From Dugong dugon (Eukaryota; Chordata; Mammalia; Sirenia; Dugongidae), in the NCBI GenBank assembly GCA_030035585.1, contig CM057467.1, forward strand, positions 70,482,941-70,546,940: 64,000 bases of DNA, read 5' to 3'. The translations under genes and the position numbers were made by a program. The notes under the pieces are model-generated. The model made no database searches and was not told the DNA's origin. It worked only from the letters and a program-made list of their open reading frames with translations. Shown piece by piece: positions 1-10,225 of this stretch (position 1 is its first letter; the number at the start of each line of letters is the position of its first letter).

Positions 1-358
1 AGGACTCTCTACATTTCTGTTGCTGGGAAGTAGAATTCGCCAACCCTGCCACCACCACGTGGGTAGAGGGTAACGATCCTGCTTCACCAGTGAGCATACT
101 AGTGGCAAGAGCCTTCTTTGGGGGATCCACTACCATATGCTCTACATTTGTATCAATCTGAGCTTCCATCAAAGACATTTTCAAAATGTCTGACACTGCT
201 GTCTTCTCAGAGGCCTGCATGGGAGATATGCTTGTAACTGGTGATGTCAGCTTAGGCACAGAACTGCCACCAGTTATCTTTGTAACTGTGGGAGGCTGGC
301 GCCCCTCAAAAGTTATCTTTGTAACAGAGGATCCTTGGGTTATAATTGGTTGCTCCAC
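1..358 (-). CDS. EMSY: EMSY exon (partial, runs off the left edge): VEQPIITQGSSVTKITFEG...
   Basis: The exon begins at 358 after the acceptor TTTATTTTCAG and stays open to base 1. The product starts VEQPIITQGSS, passes through EGRQPPTVTKITGG and SDILKMSLMEAQIDTN, and reaches QQQKCRES at the edge. The acceptor is phase 0 and joins the CAG-ending exon at 1316 to give SQ|VEQ. The segment is Ser/Thr-rich with two similar SSVTKITFEG and PTVTKITGG blocks, and it contains a short acidic stretch (VEHMVVDPP). No known catalytic domain is present. The donor site lies outside the window. The identification rests on close agreement with the human C-terminal third of EMSY, recalled and not searched. Confidence 0.94.
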   Translation of the reverse strand, partial: MEQPIITQGSSVTKITFEGRQPPTVTKITGGSSVPKLTSPVTSISPMQASEKTAVSDILKMSLMEAQIDTNVEHMVVDPPKKALATSMLTGEAGSLPSTHVVVAGLANSTSQQQKCRES

Positions 359-1315
359 CTGAAAATAAATTGGGGTTGTGTGTGTTACAGCTACATCTCT
401 TTGAGAAAACCTAAGACAATATGGCAAAAGAAACATTCGTGCGGTATACTAGGAAGACATTTTAAAGCGCAGTGTTTTAATAAGAGGGCTGGATGGGAAG
501 CATCTGGCTACTTTCAAGGAACCTAGGAAAAGAGGAGGGGTTGAAAAAAACCTTTGTTCAGCCAGCCAAGGTTCACAGCAGTGAAGGATAAGAAAAGTCA
601 CAGCAGCCTTGTTTTCCTTTGGGATTTACATCTCCACATAGCATGCCTTCAAACCATTTCAAATTATTTTGTACAGTCTTTGGCTTTTTAAAATAAAAAG
701 AAGTAAGGATTTTTTTCTCAATCTTTCGCTTTAAAATACATTTATAGAAACGTATCATATATATGTATTTATAATAAACATACACACATATATATCACTC
801 CAACACCACTGATTTTCCCTAATGTAATTTTACTTTCGATTATCCACATAATTCCTCTGCAATCCAGAAGACAAATTTATTAACTAGATGGTGATGATGT
901 AAACTACAAAGGAAGACATTCAATGAAGCTCCTTAAAAGACTGTAGTCTACTAAGCATTACTGCCACAGAAGTAGTTTACAGGCATGGAAATAAATATTT
1001 TATACCTAAAAAATAAAAATAATTTAGGGATATCAATTTTATGAACTGTTGGTCAATGCTGAAGAAATTCATTAAGAACTGGCTGGATAATCAAGTTCTG
1101 AGTGCTATGCTTTTTTTTTTTTTTCTTCCTATATTAATGCGTACATTTCTTCCCTAATGTCAACCTTCTGATGGGATAAAGTAACATCAGCGTAATGAGG
1201 CTTTTGGGTTTCCTCTTGCCAGGAGAAAGCACTGCTATCACGATAGGGTCGTGATGTTCTCATTTTTTCCGTGAACAGAGAAGTTTAACTTTGCATGCTA
1301 TCAATATTCCGTTAC
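359..1315 (-). other. EMSY intron, 957 nt, no recognised repeat
   Basis: AT-rich intron between the 564-nt exon and the left-edge exon. It contains a poly-T tract at about 1111-1124 and short AT alternations near 760-795. No exon, RNA gene or interspersed repeat is evident. Open frames on either strand are short and match nothing I know. Confidence 0.7.
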
Positions 1316-1879
1316 CTGGCTTGTCGGCTGTTTCTCTGACGAGGCTGGGAGCGGCATTTGGCTCTGGGGGGTTTGGGGTTGCACGTAGATTTTTGGTTGA
1401 TTCGGAGCCTGCTGCAGTTTAGGGAGCTGCTGCGTGGTTTTCACGGCAAGCACCTGTACTACAGTTTGCGGGGGCTGTGCCATTAGGGTAGGAAGCTGCC
1501 TGTCTTTGGCCACCATGGGATGCTGTGTGTGCTGTACATCTGGCTTGGGCTGTGCTTGCTCTTGCTGGAGAGGGGTGAGTTTCTGATGCCTGATGGAAAG
1601 CTGGGGCATTTGCGGGAGTTTGTGCTGGAGCTGTTCTGCCTGCAGATGGATGGTCTGCTTCTGTTTAGTCTGGAAGCACTGCAGAGTTTTCACTTGCAGC
1701 TGAGTCTGTTCCAGCTGGGGCTGGCTAAGTTTCTGCTGTTTAGCTGACTGTGACTGAGTCAGGGCAGATCGGTAAAACAGACCTGTCTGAGGGTCTAAAG
1801 TGTCCATCTCTTCAACCTCGCCCTCCTCAGTTCCAAGTTCCTCGCTGTGTTTGGTAAAAGCAGTGTGACTGCTTAATGC
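1316..1879 (-). CDS. EMSY: EMSY large Gln-rich exon (188 codons)
   Basis: The exon has acceptor TTTTTTACATAG at 1880 and donor CAG|GTAACG at 1315, and is exactly 564 nt and phase 0 at both ends, so it could be skipped in frame. It opens with ALSSHTAFTKHSEELGTEE, followed by a small acidic patch (EEGEVEEMDTLD) and then a long Gln-rich region in which Q alternates with L, K, P and T (for example SAKQQKLSQPQLEQTQLQ and LQQEQAQPKPDVQHTQ). It ends SSEKQPTSQ. Low-complexity Gln/Pro regions of this sort usually mediate weak protein-protein contacts in transcription cofactors. The acidic patch and the Gln repeats are conserved with human EMSY, with a few substitutions as I recall it. Opposite-strand open frames here, such as 1520-1747, are shadows. 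Confidence 0.97.
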
Positions 1880-2089
1880 CTATGTAAAAAAGGCACAAAG
1901 TAAGAATGAAATAAGAAAAACACCTGCATTGCTACATTTTCCTCAAACTGGAAAAGACCTGAGTACGAGATTCATTTAAAAATTTCAGAAGAGGCTAAAA
2001 GACCAAGGAACCTAAAGGGGACTTTAGATTGAGACTCTTCTAATTTCAACTCTCAGACATTAAGTACTGCAAAAACCAGTCTATTCACT

Positions 2090-2835
2090 TCTATCGGGAA
2101 AGCACTAGAGGACCCAGAACTTGTAGATAAGAGGAATAAGTTTGCCCTACAAGCACAGACAACAGGAAAAGAAGAGAAAGACTCCCTGGCTCAAGCAGTA
2201 CTCTCTCCAGACTATTCATCAGAGATGTCAGCCCATCTGAAGGAAGGATGCAGCAACCAAGGAGGGAGGCATCCAGAGAAAAGCTCAGGTTCAGAGAAAC
2301 CACTCTGGCTGTGTACATGTCCAGCACTGTCTGGAGATGCTGTCTGAGGGACATAGCCATCCCAGTCCCCACAGAGGCCCTCCCTGCTGGGGGTGGAGAT
2401 GGTTCATCAGGCTTCCTTCACCAAGGTCTGAGTGAACAACCCTCTGGACACGCCTTCTTTGCCCCTTTGCTAGATTCCAGGCCCACCCAGAACAGCCTCC
2501 CAGAGACCTTGACCCCAGGAGAGTGGGAGATTGGGAAGGGGATAAGAACATTTCCATCAGTGGAAAGAGACATTGCTTGGTATCAGTTATAACAGTGTTG
2601 GGAAGAGGCATCAATCTTGAATGACATGGTTAGGGCTAGCCTGGCTGACCTCTCTAGGTGTCCTGAGAAAGGCCACTTTCCGGACCTTCCAGATGAGGGC
2701 CAGGCTCCAGGCTGAGGCCTGCCACCCAGTGAAACCTTGGCCAGCTGGCTTCCCTCAGTGACACAGCAATCTCCATCCTTCCCACTGCCTTGTCATATGT
2801 TACAACTCCACTCTTGAAACCCCCCCCCCCCAATA
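2090..2835. other. GC-richer unassigned intronic block
   Basis: This block stands out from the AT-rich intron around it by its base composition and ends in a run of about 12 C at 2820-2831. Several overlapping short open frames exist on both strands, for example 2248-2592 on plus and 2291-2614 on minus. None has splice sites compatible with EMSY or a family I recognise. It could be an old LTR, a diverged repeat or a conserved regulatory element. I cannot assign it. Confidence 0.45.
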
Positions 2836-3005
2836 TCATAATGACTTTACACATACAGGATTTTAATTAAACACTTCTTCACTGCCTTTCAGATAGTTTG
2901 CCTACAATTAAGGTCAATTGCTACCAACTGAGTTATGTGATTTATGTGACTACTAATGATAAGTCATGCATAAATTTGATATCTATGATATAAACAGGAT
3001 TCACA

Positions 3006-3235
3006 TAACAGAGGCAGTAGACTTTGGAATTAGACAGATCTGGGTTTAAACCCTGGCTCTGCTACCTGGGGCAAGTTACTTAACTCCTATGAGTATGAGC
3101 TTCCTCATTTGTAAGAAAAGGAATAATATACCTTCCTGGTGGGATCATAGTGAGAATTAAACAAGTTAACATTTATAAAGCTCAAAGCACAGTATCTAAC
3201 ACAAAGTCAACTTATAATAAAGATTATTTTTCCTT
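3006..3235 (+). mobile_element. MIR SINE
   Basis: This is a nearly complete mammalian-wide interspersed repeat in the sense orientation. It has the tRNA-derived head ('gacagatctgggtttaaacc' near 3036), then 'gcaagttacttaactc', 'cctcatttgtaagaaaagga' and a tail with 'aaagcacagtatctaacac'. It is inert and old, lying in the intron upstream of the 564-nt exon. Confidence 0.85.
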
Positions 3236-3804
3236 GTTCCCATTATTACCCTTGTTACCAGATGTTTCTGTTTTATATTAGTTTTTATATTTCTGTTTAT
3301 ATTAGTTCATTCTCTCCTTCCTGTTGAGCCCCTTCTTCTTTAATTGGTCATATATAGTTAAAGAAATCAAATATTTATTTACCTACTTATTCATAATGTT
3401 CCCATGAGGATTCATTATAGAAATAAAAACAAAAAAAGCCCAGCAACAAATAGCCAGACAAGCCTAATGCTATTTCATTTGAAAATCTTATTCACCTCAG
3501 ATAACGTCTTCCATAACAATAAAATACACAGAAACAGTGACCAATTCTGATGTCATTAGATTCATCTAGACTGCCCTACCCTTTTAAAATGCTAAGAGTT
3601 CATAAAAGATCCAAGAGTACTGTTTCTTCATTGTTTTCAGGTGTTAAGACCCTTAATTCATTTCCTGTACTCACTGCTCACAGATGAAAGAACTATACAC
3701 TCTATGATTCAGTTATCTCCCTTCTTAAAATAGGAAATGAAATTGAATCTTATCTCAGGAATGAGGCAGTTATAGAAGGCAGAAAGAAAGAGAAAAGATA
3801 CAAC

Positions 3805-3956
3805 CTGCTGCATAATGTGGGTGATTGCGCCAGTAGAAGATGCCGGGATGGATTTCACCACCACTGAAGTCTGTGTTGCAGTTTGTGACTGAGCCACATG
3901 CTGGAGCAGGGTCCTCTGGGCCTGAGAGGGCTGCTGGGGCTGGGAACGATGGCTGA
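3805..3956 (-). CDS. EMSY: EMSY exon (152 nt): (V)SHRSQPQQPSQAQRTLLQH...
   Basis: The acceptor TATTTCCAG precedes base 3956. The first two bases (TC) complete a Val codon begun in the previous exon, so VSHRSQPQ is formed whether or not the 42-nt cassette is included. The product runs SHRSQPQQPSQAQRTLLQHV, then AQSQTATQTSVVVKSIPA, ending THIMQQ in phase 0. The donor reads CAG|GTTGTATC, which departs from GTRAGT at +3 to +6 and looks weak. Read-through would add VVSFLFLSAFYNCLIPE and stop, giving a truncated product. The exon is Gln/Ser/Thr-rich with no recognised fold. Confidence 0.96.
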
Positions 3957-4045
3957 CTGGAAATAGAGAAGGTAATGATATTTCTCCAGAAATCACCACA
4001 GCACTTTAACCAGTAGGCATTTTAAACAAACGACTGTGAGCTTGT

Positions 4046-4215
4046 GTCAAAGACTATAGTACTGTGAACTAGGAAGCAGAAGACCAGTCTGACCATCTAT
4101 GAGTCGTGTAACTCTAAGAAAGTCACTTACCTTCTCTGAGACTCTGTTTCCTCATCTGTAAAATGGGAATAACAGAGCTATAGTAAGGATGAGATGAGAA
4201 ATGTTATGTAGAAGT
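4046..4215 (+). mobile_element. MIR SINE
   Basis: Sense-orientation MIR with diagnostic blocks 'gaaagtcacttaccttctct', 'ctgtttcctcatctgtaaaa' and 'tgggaataacagagc', followed by a decayed tail near 4200. It lies about 90 nt from the 152-nt EMSY exon, on the acceptor side. Confidence 0.85.
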
Positions 4216-4499
4216 GCTGTGAAAACTATTATCACAAAGGAGGAATAAATTCCTTAAAGTTACATCCTCCTGTGAGTTGTATTCACTTTCTCCAATGATT
4301 TTTATCCCATTAGGGTAATAAACCAATAATCAGTTTCTATAATCAAATCCCAGACTAATATGTTTAAGGATACTGAGACAATACATGTCCTTTAATCTCT
4401 CGGTCCAGTTCCAAATACAGTACAAAAATTAGAAGCACTCGCTCCTTTGTATGAAGTGACACTGTCTAATGGCCTTACAGCACCTAAAGATGTAAGAAG

Positions 4500-4720
4500 T
4501 CAGGGTGATACTACAAAAAGAGAACTGGATCAAGAGTCAGAGCTGGATTCTGTATGGCTCTGCCACCAACCAGCCAAGTGAATTTGAAGGGGTTACTTAA
4601 CAACCTCTATTAACCTTTAAAACTTAAGAGGTTTTGTTTGTTTGTTTTTTAATGGAATAATAAAAAATTGCTGTTTCTATCTAGAAGAGGACCAACCAAA
4701 TGAAGCAATGAGTTAAAAAA
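4500..4720 (+). mobile_element. diverged MIR-like SINE
   Basis: The stretch has the order of MIR blocks in eroded form: a 'gagtcagagctggattc' head, 'ggctctgccaccaaccagcc', 'ggttacttaacaacctctat' and then an A/T-rich remnant. Similarity is weaker than in the neighbouring copies, so this call is tentative. Confidence 0.45.
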
Positions 4721-6220
4721 TGCTCTTTAAACTGTAAAGTACTAAACAAGTGTAAGGTTAACAAAGGAATAGAAAAAAAATCAGCATTCTTTAAATCTTC
4801 CCAAATATAGCTTATCTGACCCAAGGTTCCATGGAGTAATTAAAACTGTACATCTACTTAGATGCCAATCTATTATCTTTACCAGCCTCAATTTCAACTT
4901 TTTAAAAGTAGGAACTTTTGCCACTTCTTATGCTACAGAGTTTAAAAATACCTATGGTTACTGGGAAACCAACCTTCCCAATCAGGAACAAACAGAACAG
5001 AGCAAATCCGTAAATTAGGTAAGGATTTTGAGAATATCAAAACCCTCTCAATAACCCACGATCCTAATGTTCATATACCTTCATCTACAATTTAAAGTAG
5101 TACTGGTTGCATGCTTAGAAAAGGCATAGTGGGATGTCCAAGAGTAAAATGACCACTACAGAAATCAATGTAAAAACGCCATCTACGTATCATAAGGACA
5201 GAACTTTAAAACTATCCAGTGAAATATAAACAAGTTTTATTTATTTTTATGATTGATTCTATCTATATTCACCAGTGCAATTTTTCTACTGTTGTTGTAC
5301 ATATGCCAACAACCGACAGAAGAGCTTACAGGCAGCATGATCAGTATTGCTTTCTAAATTTACCGCAGCACCCTACTGTATGTCACAGTACATTTTATAT
5401 ATACATTTTTAATTATGTGAGTTAAAAATTTTAGGGCCATGTGTGCTCAACCAAAAGGAAGTCAAGATTTACATTAAAACAACTACTAAAATCATTTATA
5501 ATATGATTGCGTAGGAGAAAAAACAATCATACTAATATTAAAAATAAGCAAGTAAATCAATGAGTTTTTTTTTTTTTATGGAAGCATCATCAGAAATGTA
5601 CAACATCTGAAAATTAAGTGAGTTTCTGATTAAATTATCAGATTAAACAGAACATTTCTGCTACCCATAGTAATTTATGTAACGACTACATTAATTTTTT
5701 TAATTATAGATTTAATAGAAGATAAACTAAAACCATTTAAAAATAATCCTCATTCAGGATACTATAAGTCTCTTCACAGTAATTCCCCAGAGTTCAGGAA
5801 GGTTAGAGAAAACTAACACCCACTGCAGGATGGTACACGGGGCCACAACCAGGCAACTGGCTTTGAAGTCAAAGAAAAAGCTCAACGTCACTGGGGGTAT
5901 GATGGGAGGAGACTGTAGAAGGAGGTCACAGAGTGAACATTTGGAAAATAGCTGCAGTGACCTTAAGAGGGCCATATACACCCTAGAAAATAGTCACTTA
6001 TTTCTTTGAACAACTCTTATTTTTTCTAGTGTCAAATTGCTCATTTCTGAGAAGGAATCCCACTATTCTCTACAAAAGGAAAATCTTCGTCCCTTTCGCT
6101 AAGTGGAGCTTACCTTTCCTCTACCAGATCAGAGTAGAGCGCATCCATTTAAATGTTTCTCCCCCCAAAACAATGGTCTTTTATCTTCAATTATGCTACA
6201 AATGGATGCACACCACTTAC
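4721..6220. other. intron, mostly unique AT-rich sequence
   Basis: Intronic sequence between the MIR-like copy and the 42-nt cassette exon. A T-run sits at about 5566-5578. No exon with splice signals and no confident repeat is visible, and the open frames are short and unremarkable. Confidence 0.6.
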
Positions 6221-6262
6221 CTAGAAGGGGAAAAGCAACCTCTGTCCCCTCATCAGTGCATT
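6221..6262 (-). CDS. EMSY: EMSY 42-nt cassette exon: (E)CTDEGTEVAFPLL(V)
   Basis: A micro-exon with acceptor CTTATCCTTTTCAG and donor CTAG|GTAAGTGG, both strong. It is flanked by phase-1 junctions and adds 14 residues in frame. With it the protein reads EYITT-ECTDEGTEVAFPLL-VSHRSQ; without it, EYITT-VSHRSQ. The matching human segment, as I recall it, is ERTDEGTEVAFPLL, so the elephant Cys comes from CGC to TGC, a CpG transition. The exon is too short for ordinary ORF finding and was located by matching phase and splice signals. Its alternative use is inferred from length and phase. Confidence 0.88.
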   Translation of the reverse strand, partial: NALMRGQRLLFPF

Positions 6263-6664
6263 CTGAAAAGGATAAGTAAGGGAAGAAATCATAGGTCTTT
6301 TCGTCTATTTACCATTTGATAATCTACCACTCTACCCCCAGAGGTAAATACCGGATTCCCCAACATACTGCTCTCTGCTTTAACTAGCTTTCTGCTAAGT
6401 ATCTTTAAAGAAAGACCCAAGATACTTTGCACAATCTTTTTTTTTTCAAACTGCATTTTCCCTTTGGGTAATTTTAACTCATTAGTCTTAATAACGTGTC
6501 CTGAAACAATGCCAAAGAATTCCTTTTCCTCTTCGGTATTTACACCCTTCAAATATTTTTAACTTTGTGTTCTTCTTTAATCACCCCTTAAGAAAACTTA
6601 AGATAGGAGTTCTTTCTTTACATATTGCCTCATAAATCATCTCTCCTACTCCTTAATTATTCAC

Positions 6665-6912
6665 ATTACTATTCTCTGAAATATTTCAAATCTGGAGGTA
6701 ATGAAGTGTCCAAAACAGAAAGCAGTATTCCAGGTGTGGTCTCACCAGAATGAGAGAAAGAATCTATTATCCTTCCTATTCTATTTCTCCATATATGCCA
6801 TCCAAAGATCTCATTAGCATTTTTGGCTGCTGGACCACATTTCAAACAAATATCTAATTTGCTTTCCATCAGAACTCCTAAGTATTTACAGGGATTAAAG
6901 GTTTTCCACATT
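6665..6912 (-). mobile_element. L3/CR1 LINE fragment (antisense)
   Basis: On the plus strand the fragment carries blocks typical of antisense CR1/L3: 'ttccaggtgtggtctcacca', 'tctcattagcatttttggct' and 'cagaactcctaagtatttac'. These match in order the antisense CR1-type sequence that includes the 'gtggtctgacca' and 'attagc' landmarks. It is ancient and non-functional. Open frames across it are chance. Confidence 0.7.
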
Positions 6913-7295
6913 TTTTTTTTAGAAAGGTTGAATTTTATACCTTCTTTCTCCCCTGACCCATCTGCCCCAAAACTAAAAAATCCAGACGCAAGAAAATACT
7001 TATTCTTACATAAAAGATATTTTATCCTCTCTCTACAACTGTTGCCCTATATTCACAGAAGTTATTTACAGCCAACTTGTAGTTTTATATTACTTCCAAA
7101 CTTCGTAACATCCTATTAATTTTCTTCTAGTCATTAAAGACAGGGTAACCCTAATAACAATATAAATTTGCTCTGAGAGCAAACTGGAAATATAAAGAAA
7201 ATATATATATCCTTATTCTCCCCCAAATAACCATCCCATGAAATTCAGAAAGGTAGCTCTCCTACCTTAATACTACTTTTTAATAGGACACCTAC

Positions 7296-7451
7296 CAGTA
7301 GTGATGTATTCAGCAACTAGTTCTGACTCTACCACAGCAATTGATGGACTCTCAGGAGAATGTCTCTTTTCCTGGGTCATCTGAATAGGCACTGCCATTT
7401 GACTCAAGTCAATAGTGGGTTGTCTTGGTTTAGATTCCAATTTTTCCTTTA
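7296..7451 (-). CDS. EMSY: EMSY exon (156 nt): (V)KEKLESKPRQPTIDLSQMA...
   Basis: Acceptor TTTATGCAG precedes 7451 and donor CTACTG|GTAGGT follows 7296. The exon is entered in phase 1, with TA completing the Val begun upstream, and left in phase 1. The product runs KEKLESKPRQPTIDLSQMAV, then PIQMTQEKRHSPESPSIA and VVESELVAEYITT. It contains the Ser-Pro pairs HSPESPS, plausible proline-directed phosphorylation sites (inference). It matches human EMSY without a length change, as far as I recall. Confidence 0.97.
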
Positions 7452-8494
7452 CTGCATAAAAAAGTCAGGGGAAAAGTTAACTTTTATTATAAACAGGTAC
7501 CAAAACCAGAGTTGTCCATGGGAATAATGAACCAGTCCTCTGGGGTGCCACACTGGCAGTGATTAAGGAGGCAGTGAGTTGAAAAGAAAGAACAACTGCT
7601 ATGTGTGGCTCTACAGTACACAACTTGCACAACCATACCCGACAGCCTAACAAGAAGGTGCTTTAAATCAAACCAAACCAAAAAAATCTGAGACTCATAT
7701 ACAATCAAGCTAAAATCCCCTCTACTATCACTAGGCCAAACAACCGGGTTTGTTATTTCCCTGGTATAGACTCTCCTTAGGACATTTCCTTTACTCTTCT
7801 TCAAGGAAGTCCCTGGTGTTCTTGAGTTCACCAACCTAAAAACAAAGGGTAAATAAGCAGTGCACAGTATGATTTGCTCTAGGGCACATCTACCCAGAAT
7901 AGCAAAACATAGTGACCAGTTTAATTCCATCTATTAAAAATTCAAGGTAATCGTGAAAGAAATGTCACAATCTCTTCAATGACTCTCAAAGAATAAACAT
8001 TTTAGGGTTATGAAGAAATGGCCTCTCTGTTCCTGCAAAAATGTCTGATGGGGTGGTCTGGAATCAAGAATGGTTTCAGTGGATAGACTTTCTATCTTAT
8101 TTCTGCTTCCTATTTTTTTTATTTTATTCTTATTTTTTAAATAAAATCTACTCATTTAGTTCCCACCCTCTAACTTTTAAAGTTGTGCTAAGAGGATGCT
8201 GGCTATAAGGCAATAATGAAAATAGCTGAGTGTGTTAAAGATAAGAAGTTGAGGAATGCCTAAGGCCAAAAATAACACCAATAGAAGTATTAACCAAAGA
8301 CTTAAATTAAATGCTAGCATCTCTGAGTAGTGTACGGTAGATGTTACAATAAATAGTAACCAGTAATTAAGTCCCCTGAATGATCATTCAAATTATTCCC
8401 ACCTAGTATATAATGTGACTAAGTCAAAATAATCATTTAAACAAATAAAGCAAAACAAAACCAAAAGAATATAAAAGTCACCCCCTACAAGTAG
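7452..8494. other. intron with a chance 147-codon minus-strand frame, otherwise unique
   Basis: The minus strand is open for 147 codons at 7487-7930, unusually long for intronic sequence here. The predicted peptide has no motif, domain or low-complexity pattern that I recognise and is not bounded by EMSY-phase splice sites. The rest of the stretch is AT-rich sequence with no confident repeat. Confidence 0.5.
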
Positions 8495-8640
8495 AGGAGG
8501 CATTGAACTAGGAATTAAAAGACGTGGAGTCTCACTCTGCTACTTAAACCAAACGGGTAACCTCTCGGGATCTCAATTTATTTATCTATAAAATGAAAGA
8601 ACTGAATGAGATAATTGCTGGGGTCCCTTAAACACACTGA
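8495..8640 (+). mobile_element. diverged MIR-type SINE
   Basis: Eroded MIR blocks are in order: 'ggagtctcactctgctactt', 'gggtaacctctcgggatctc', then 'tttatctataaaatgaaaga' and 'tgagataattgctggggtcc'. Divergence is high, so the family is probable but not certain. Confidence 0.6.
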
Positions 8641-9263
8641 CAATCTTTGACCTATTATAACAGAAAAGTCAGTATAACTAACACTAAATATCTTTGATAG
8701 ACTCTAGGACAAACCTGTAACTAGAAATACTGATAGGATCTTATTAAACGAGGATAGGTTTGCATAGAAGCTCACTCATACTAAGGAATAAATCTAAAGA
8801 TCAAATTAAAACATTAGCAAGAGGCCATTAACAATGTTTTATGACCACAAAACTCTCTACCAATATCAAGATGGATGGCAGGAGCCCTTTACTCTGCCTC
8901 CTGCTAGTCTTGATTAGAACTGGCAACTGCACTGCATTAATCCTTAATGCTTAGAAGTGATGGACCTACTCCTTTCTGGTGGAAAGAGGCAACAGGATTG
9001 TCCATTTTAAGCAGGAGCCGAAGAGGAATGGGCTCTGCATTTTTTTCTTCTTTCTACTGACTGTAGTCTATTGGTCCTTCAGTACTCCCATGCACATCTT
9101 AATGAACTGACAAGTAAACAGACTGTACCAATCACTGCAGACAAGTCCAGAGGGGGGAAATGTGCTCAAATAATAACAAGGAAAATACAACAGTGGTAGT
9201 ATTTTAGCACAACCCATCTCTAGAGAAAACATGCTTCATTCAATTGAGCATGTGAATTCATAC

Positions 9264-9428
9264 CTGTTGTCTGTTGGAGTTCTAACAGAGCTTTGATTGT
9301 TGAAGTAGCTGATTGTGATTCACTGGATACATCCTGATAAATTATGGTGGGGCTAGTCTCCATTGCAATCTCATGTTCTGACCAATCCTGACGCCGGGAA
9401 GCAATTACATGAACTACAGGCTGGGAAT
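9264..9428 (-). CDS. EMSY: EMSY exon (165 nt): (D)SQPVVHVIASRRQDWSEHE...
   Basis: Acceptor ATAAAACAG at 9429-9430, donor CAACAG|GTATGAAT at 9262-9263. The leading AT completes an Asp codon; the last G begins the Val of the next exon. The product runs SQPVVHVIASRRQDWSEHEI, then AMETSPTIIYQDVSSESQ and SATSTIKALLELQQTT. It is more charged and aromatic than the flanking Ser/Thr-rich exons (RRQDWSEHE), suggesting a structured interaction segment (inference). Agreement with human appears complete as I recall it. Confidence 0.97.
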
Positions 9429-9544
9429 CTGTTTTATATTAGTTAAAAAAAAACAAACCCTATAAACAAAGTTTCTCTTAAAAAAAAAAAAAAAAAAAAA
9501 ACAATTTGTTTTTGTTTTATCTTTGTATTTATTGTAACTTCATG

Positions 9545-9935
9545 CTTTATCTCCCCAACAAGACTGTAGGCCCCAGAGGGCATAAAGGTCTTTCACTTCT
9601 GTATTCACTTATTCATTCACTGATTCAACTAGGCACTAGAATTTGCCAGAATCTATATTTGGCATTAACAACATAAAGGAGCTCACAGAATTATCAGAGG
9701 ATGCTCAAGAAGCACACAATCTGGTTGGGGAGACAGACATGTAAAAAGACAAAATACAATCCAATGTGATAACTGCTATAATAAATAGGTGTGCATTTGT
9801 GTAGGTGGGTGCATGTTTGTGTCTAGTAAGAACAAAAGGCTGAAGGAGTCTTATTTACCCCAATGCACCTGAAAATGGTTCTGTATTACAGCATGAGCAC
9901 TCAGTCAACACTTATTGGATGGCTGAATTACTGAA
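9545..9935 (-). mobile_element. L2 LINE fragments
   Basis: At 9560-9600 there is an L2 3'-end motif ('gactgtaggccccagagggc'). From about 9605 the sequence matches antisense L2, with 'ttattcattcactgattcaa', 'ggttggggagacagacatgt' and 'atgtgataactgctataata'. At least two L2 pieces of different orientation may be juxtaposed. Confidence 0.65.
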
Positions 9936-9954
9936 AGGAAATCCTGTTCACCAA

Positions 9955-10225
9955 CAGCAAGAAAGGACAGATGACCTAGAAGGAGCATGATATAATAGGA
10001 CAAGTATAACATTTGGAGTTAAAAGTTGTGGGTTACAGCCCTAGCTCTATCAATACTAGCAAGCTGATTCTTTGGGTCTTAATTTCATCATTTCTAAAAT
10101 GGAAACAATAAAATTACCTCTCTAACTCGTAAGATTTCAGAGGATAAAATAAAATGAAATATGTAAAAGAGCTTTATAAACTATGCATGACAATAGAAAT
10201 ATTATTATTGTTGTTATTATGGCCT
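9955..10225 (+). mobile_element. MIR SINE
   Basis: Sense MIR: the head is near 'tataacatttggagttaaaa', followed by 'cagccctagctctatcaata', 'aatttcatcatttctaaaat' and 'ggaaacaataaaattacctc', and it ends in a short attattattgttgttatt microsatellite around 10201-10218. Confidence 0.75.

Noticed and set aside
1520-1747. Plus-strand ORF of 75 codons rich in Leu
   Set aside because: It is the reverse complement of the Gln-rich EMSY exon: CAG/CAA-type codons read as CTG/TTG on the other strand.
2248-2614. Overlapping plus and minus ORFs of 93-114 codons
   Set aside because: Both strands are open only because the block is GC-richer. No start context, splice signals or recognisable protein family supports them.
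7487-7930. 147-codon minus-strand open frame as a possible gene or EMSY exon
   Set aside because: No matching EMSY phase or human counterpart, no domain or signal, and it lies inside an intron. A chance frame of this length is possible in 64 kb.
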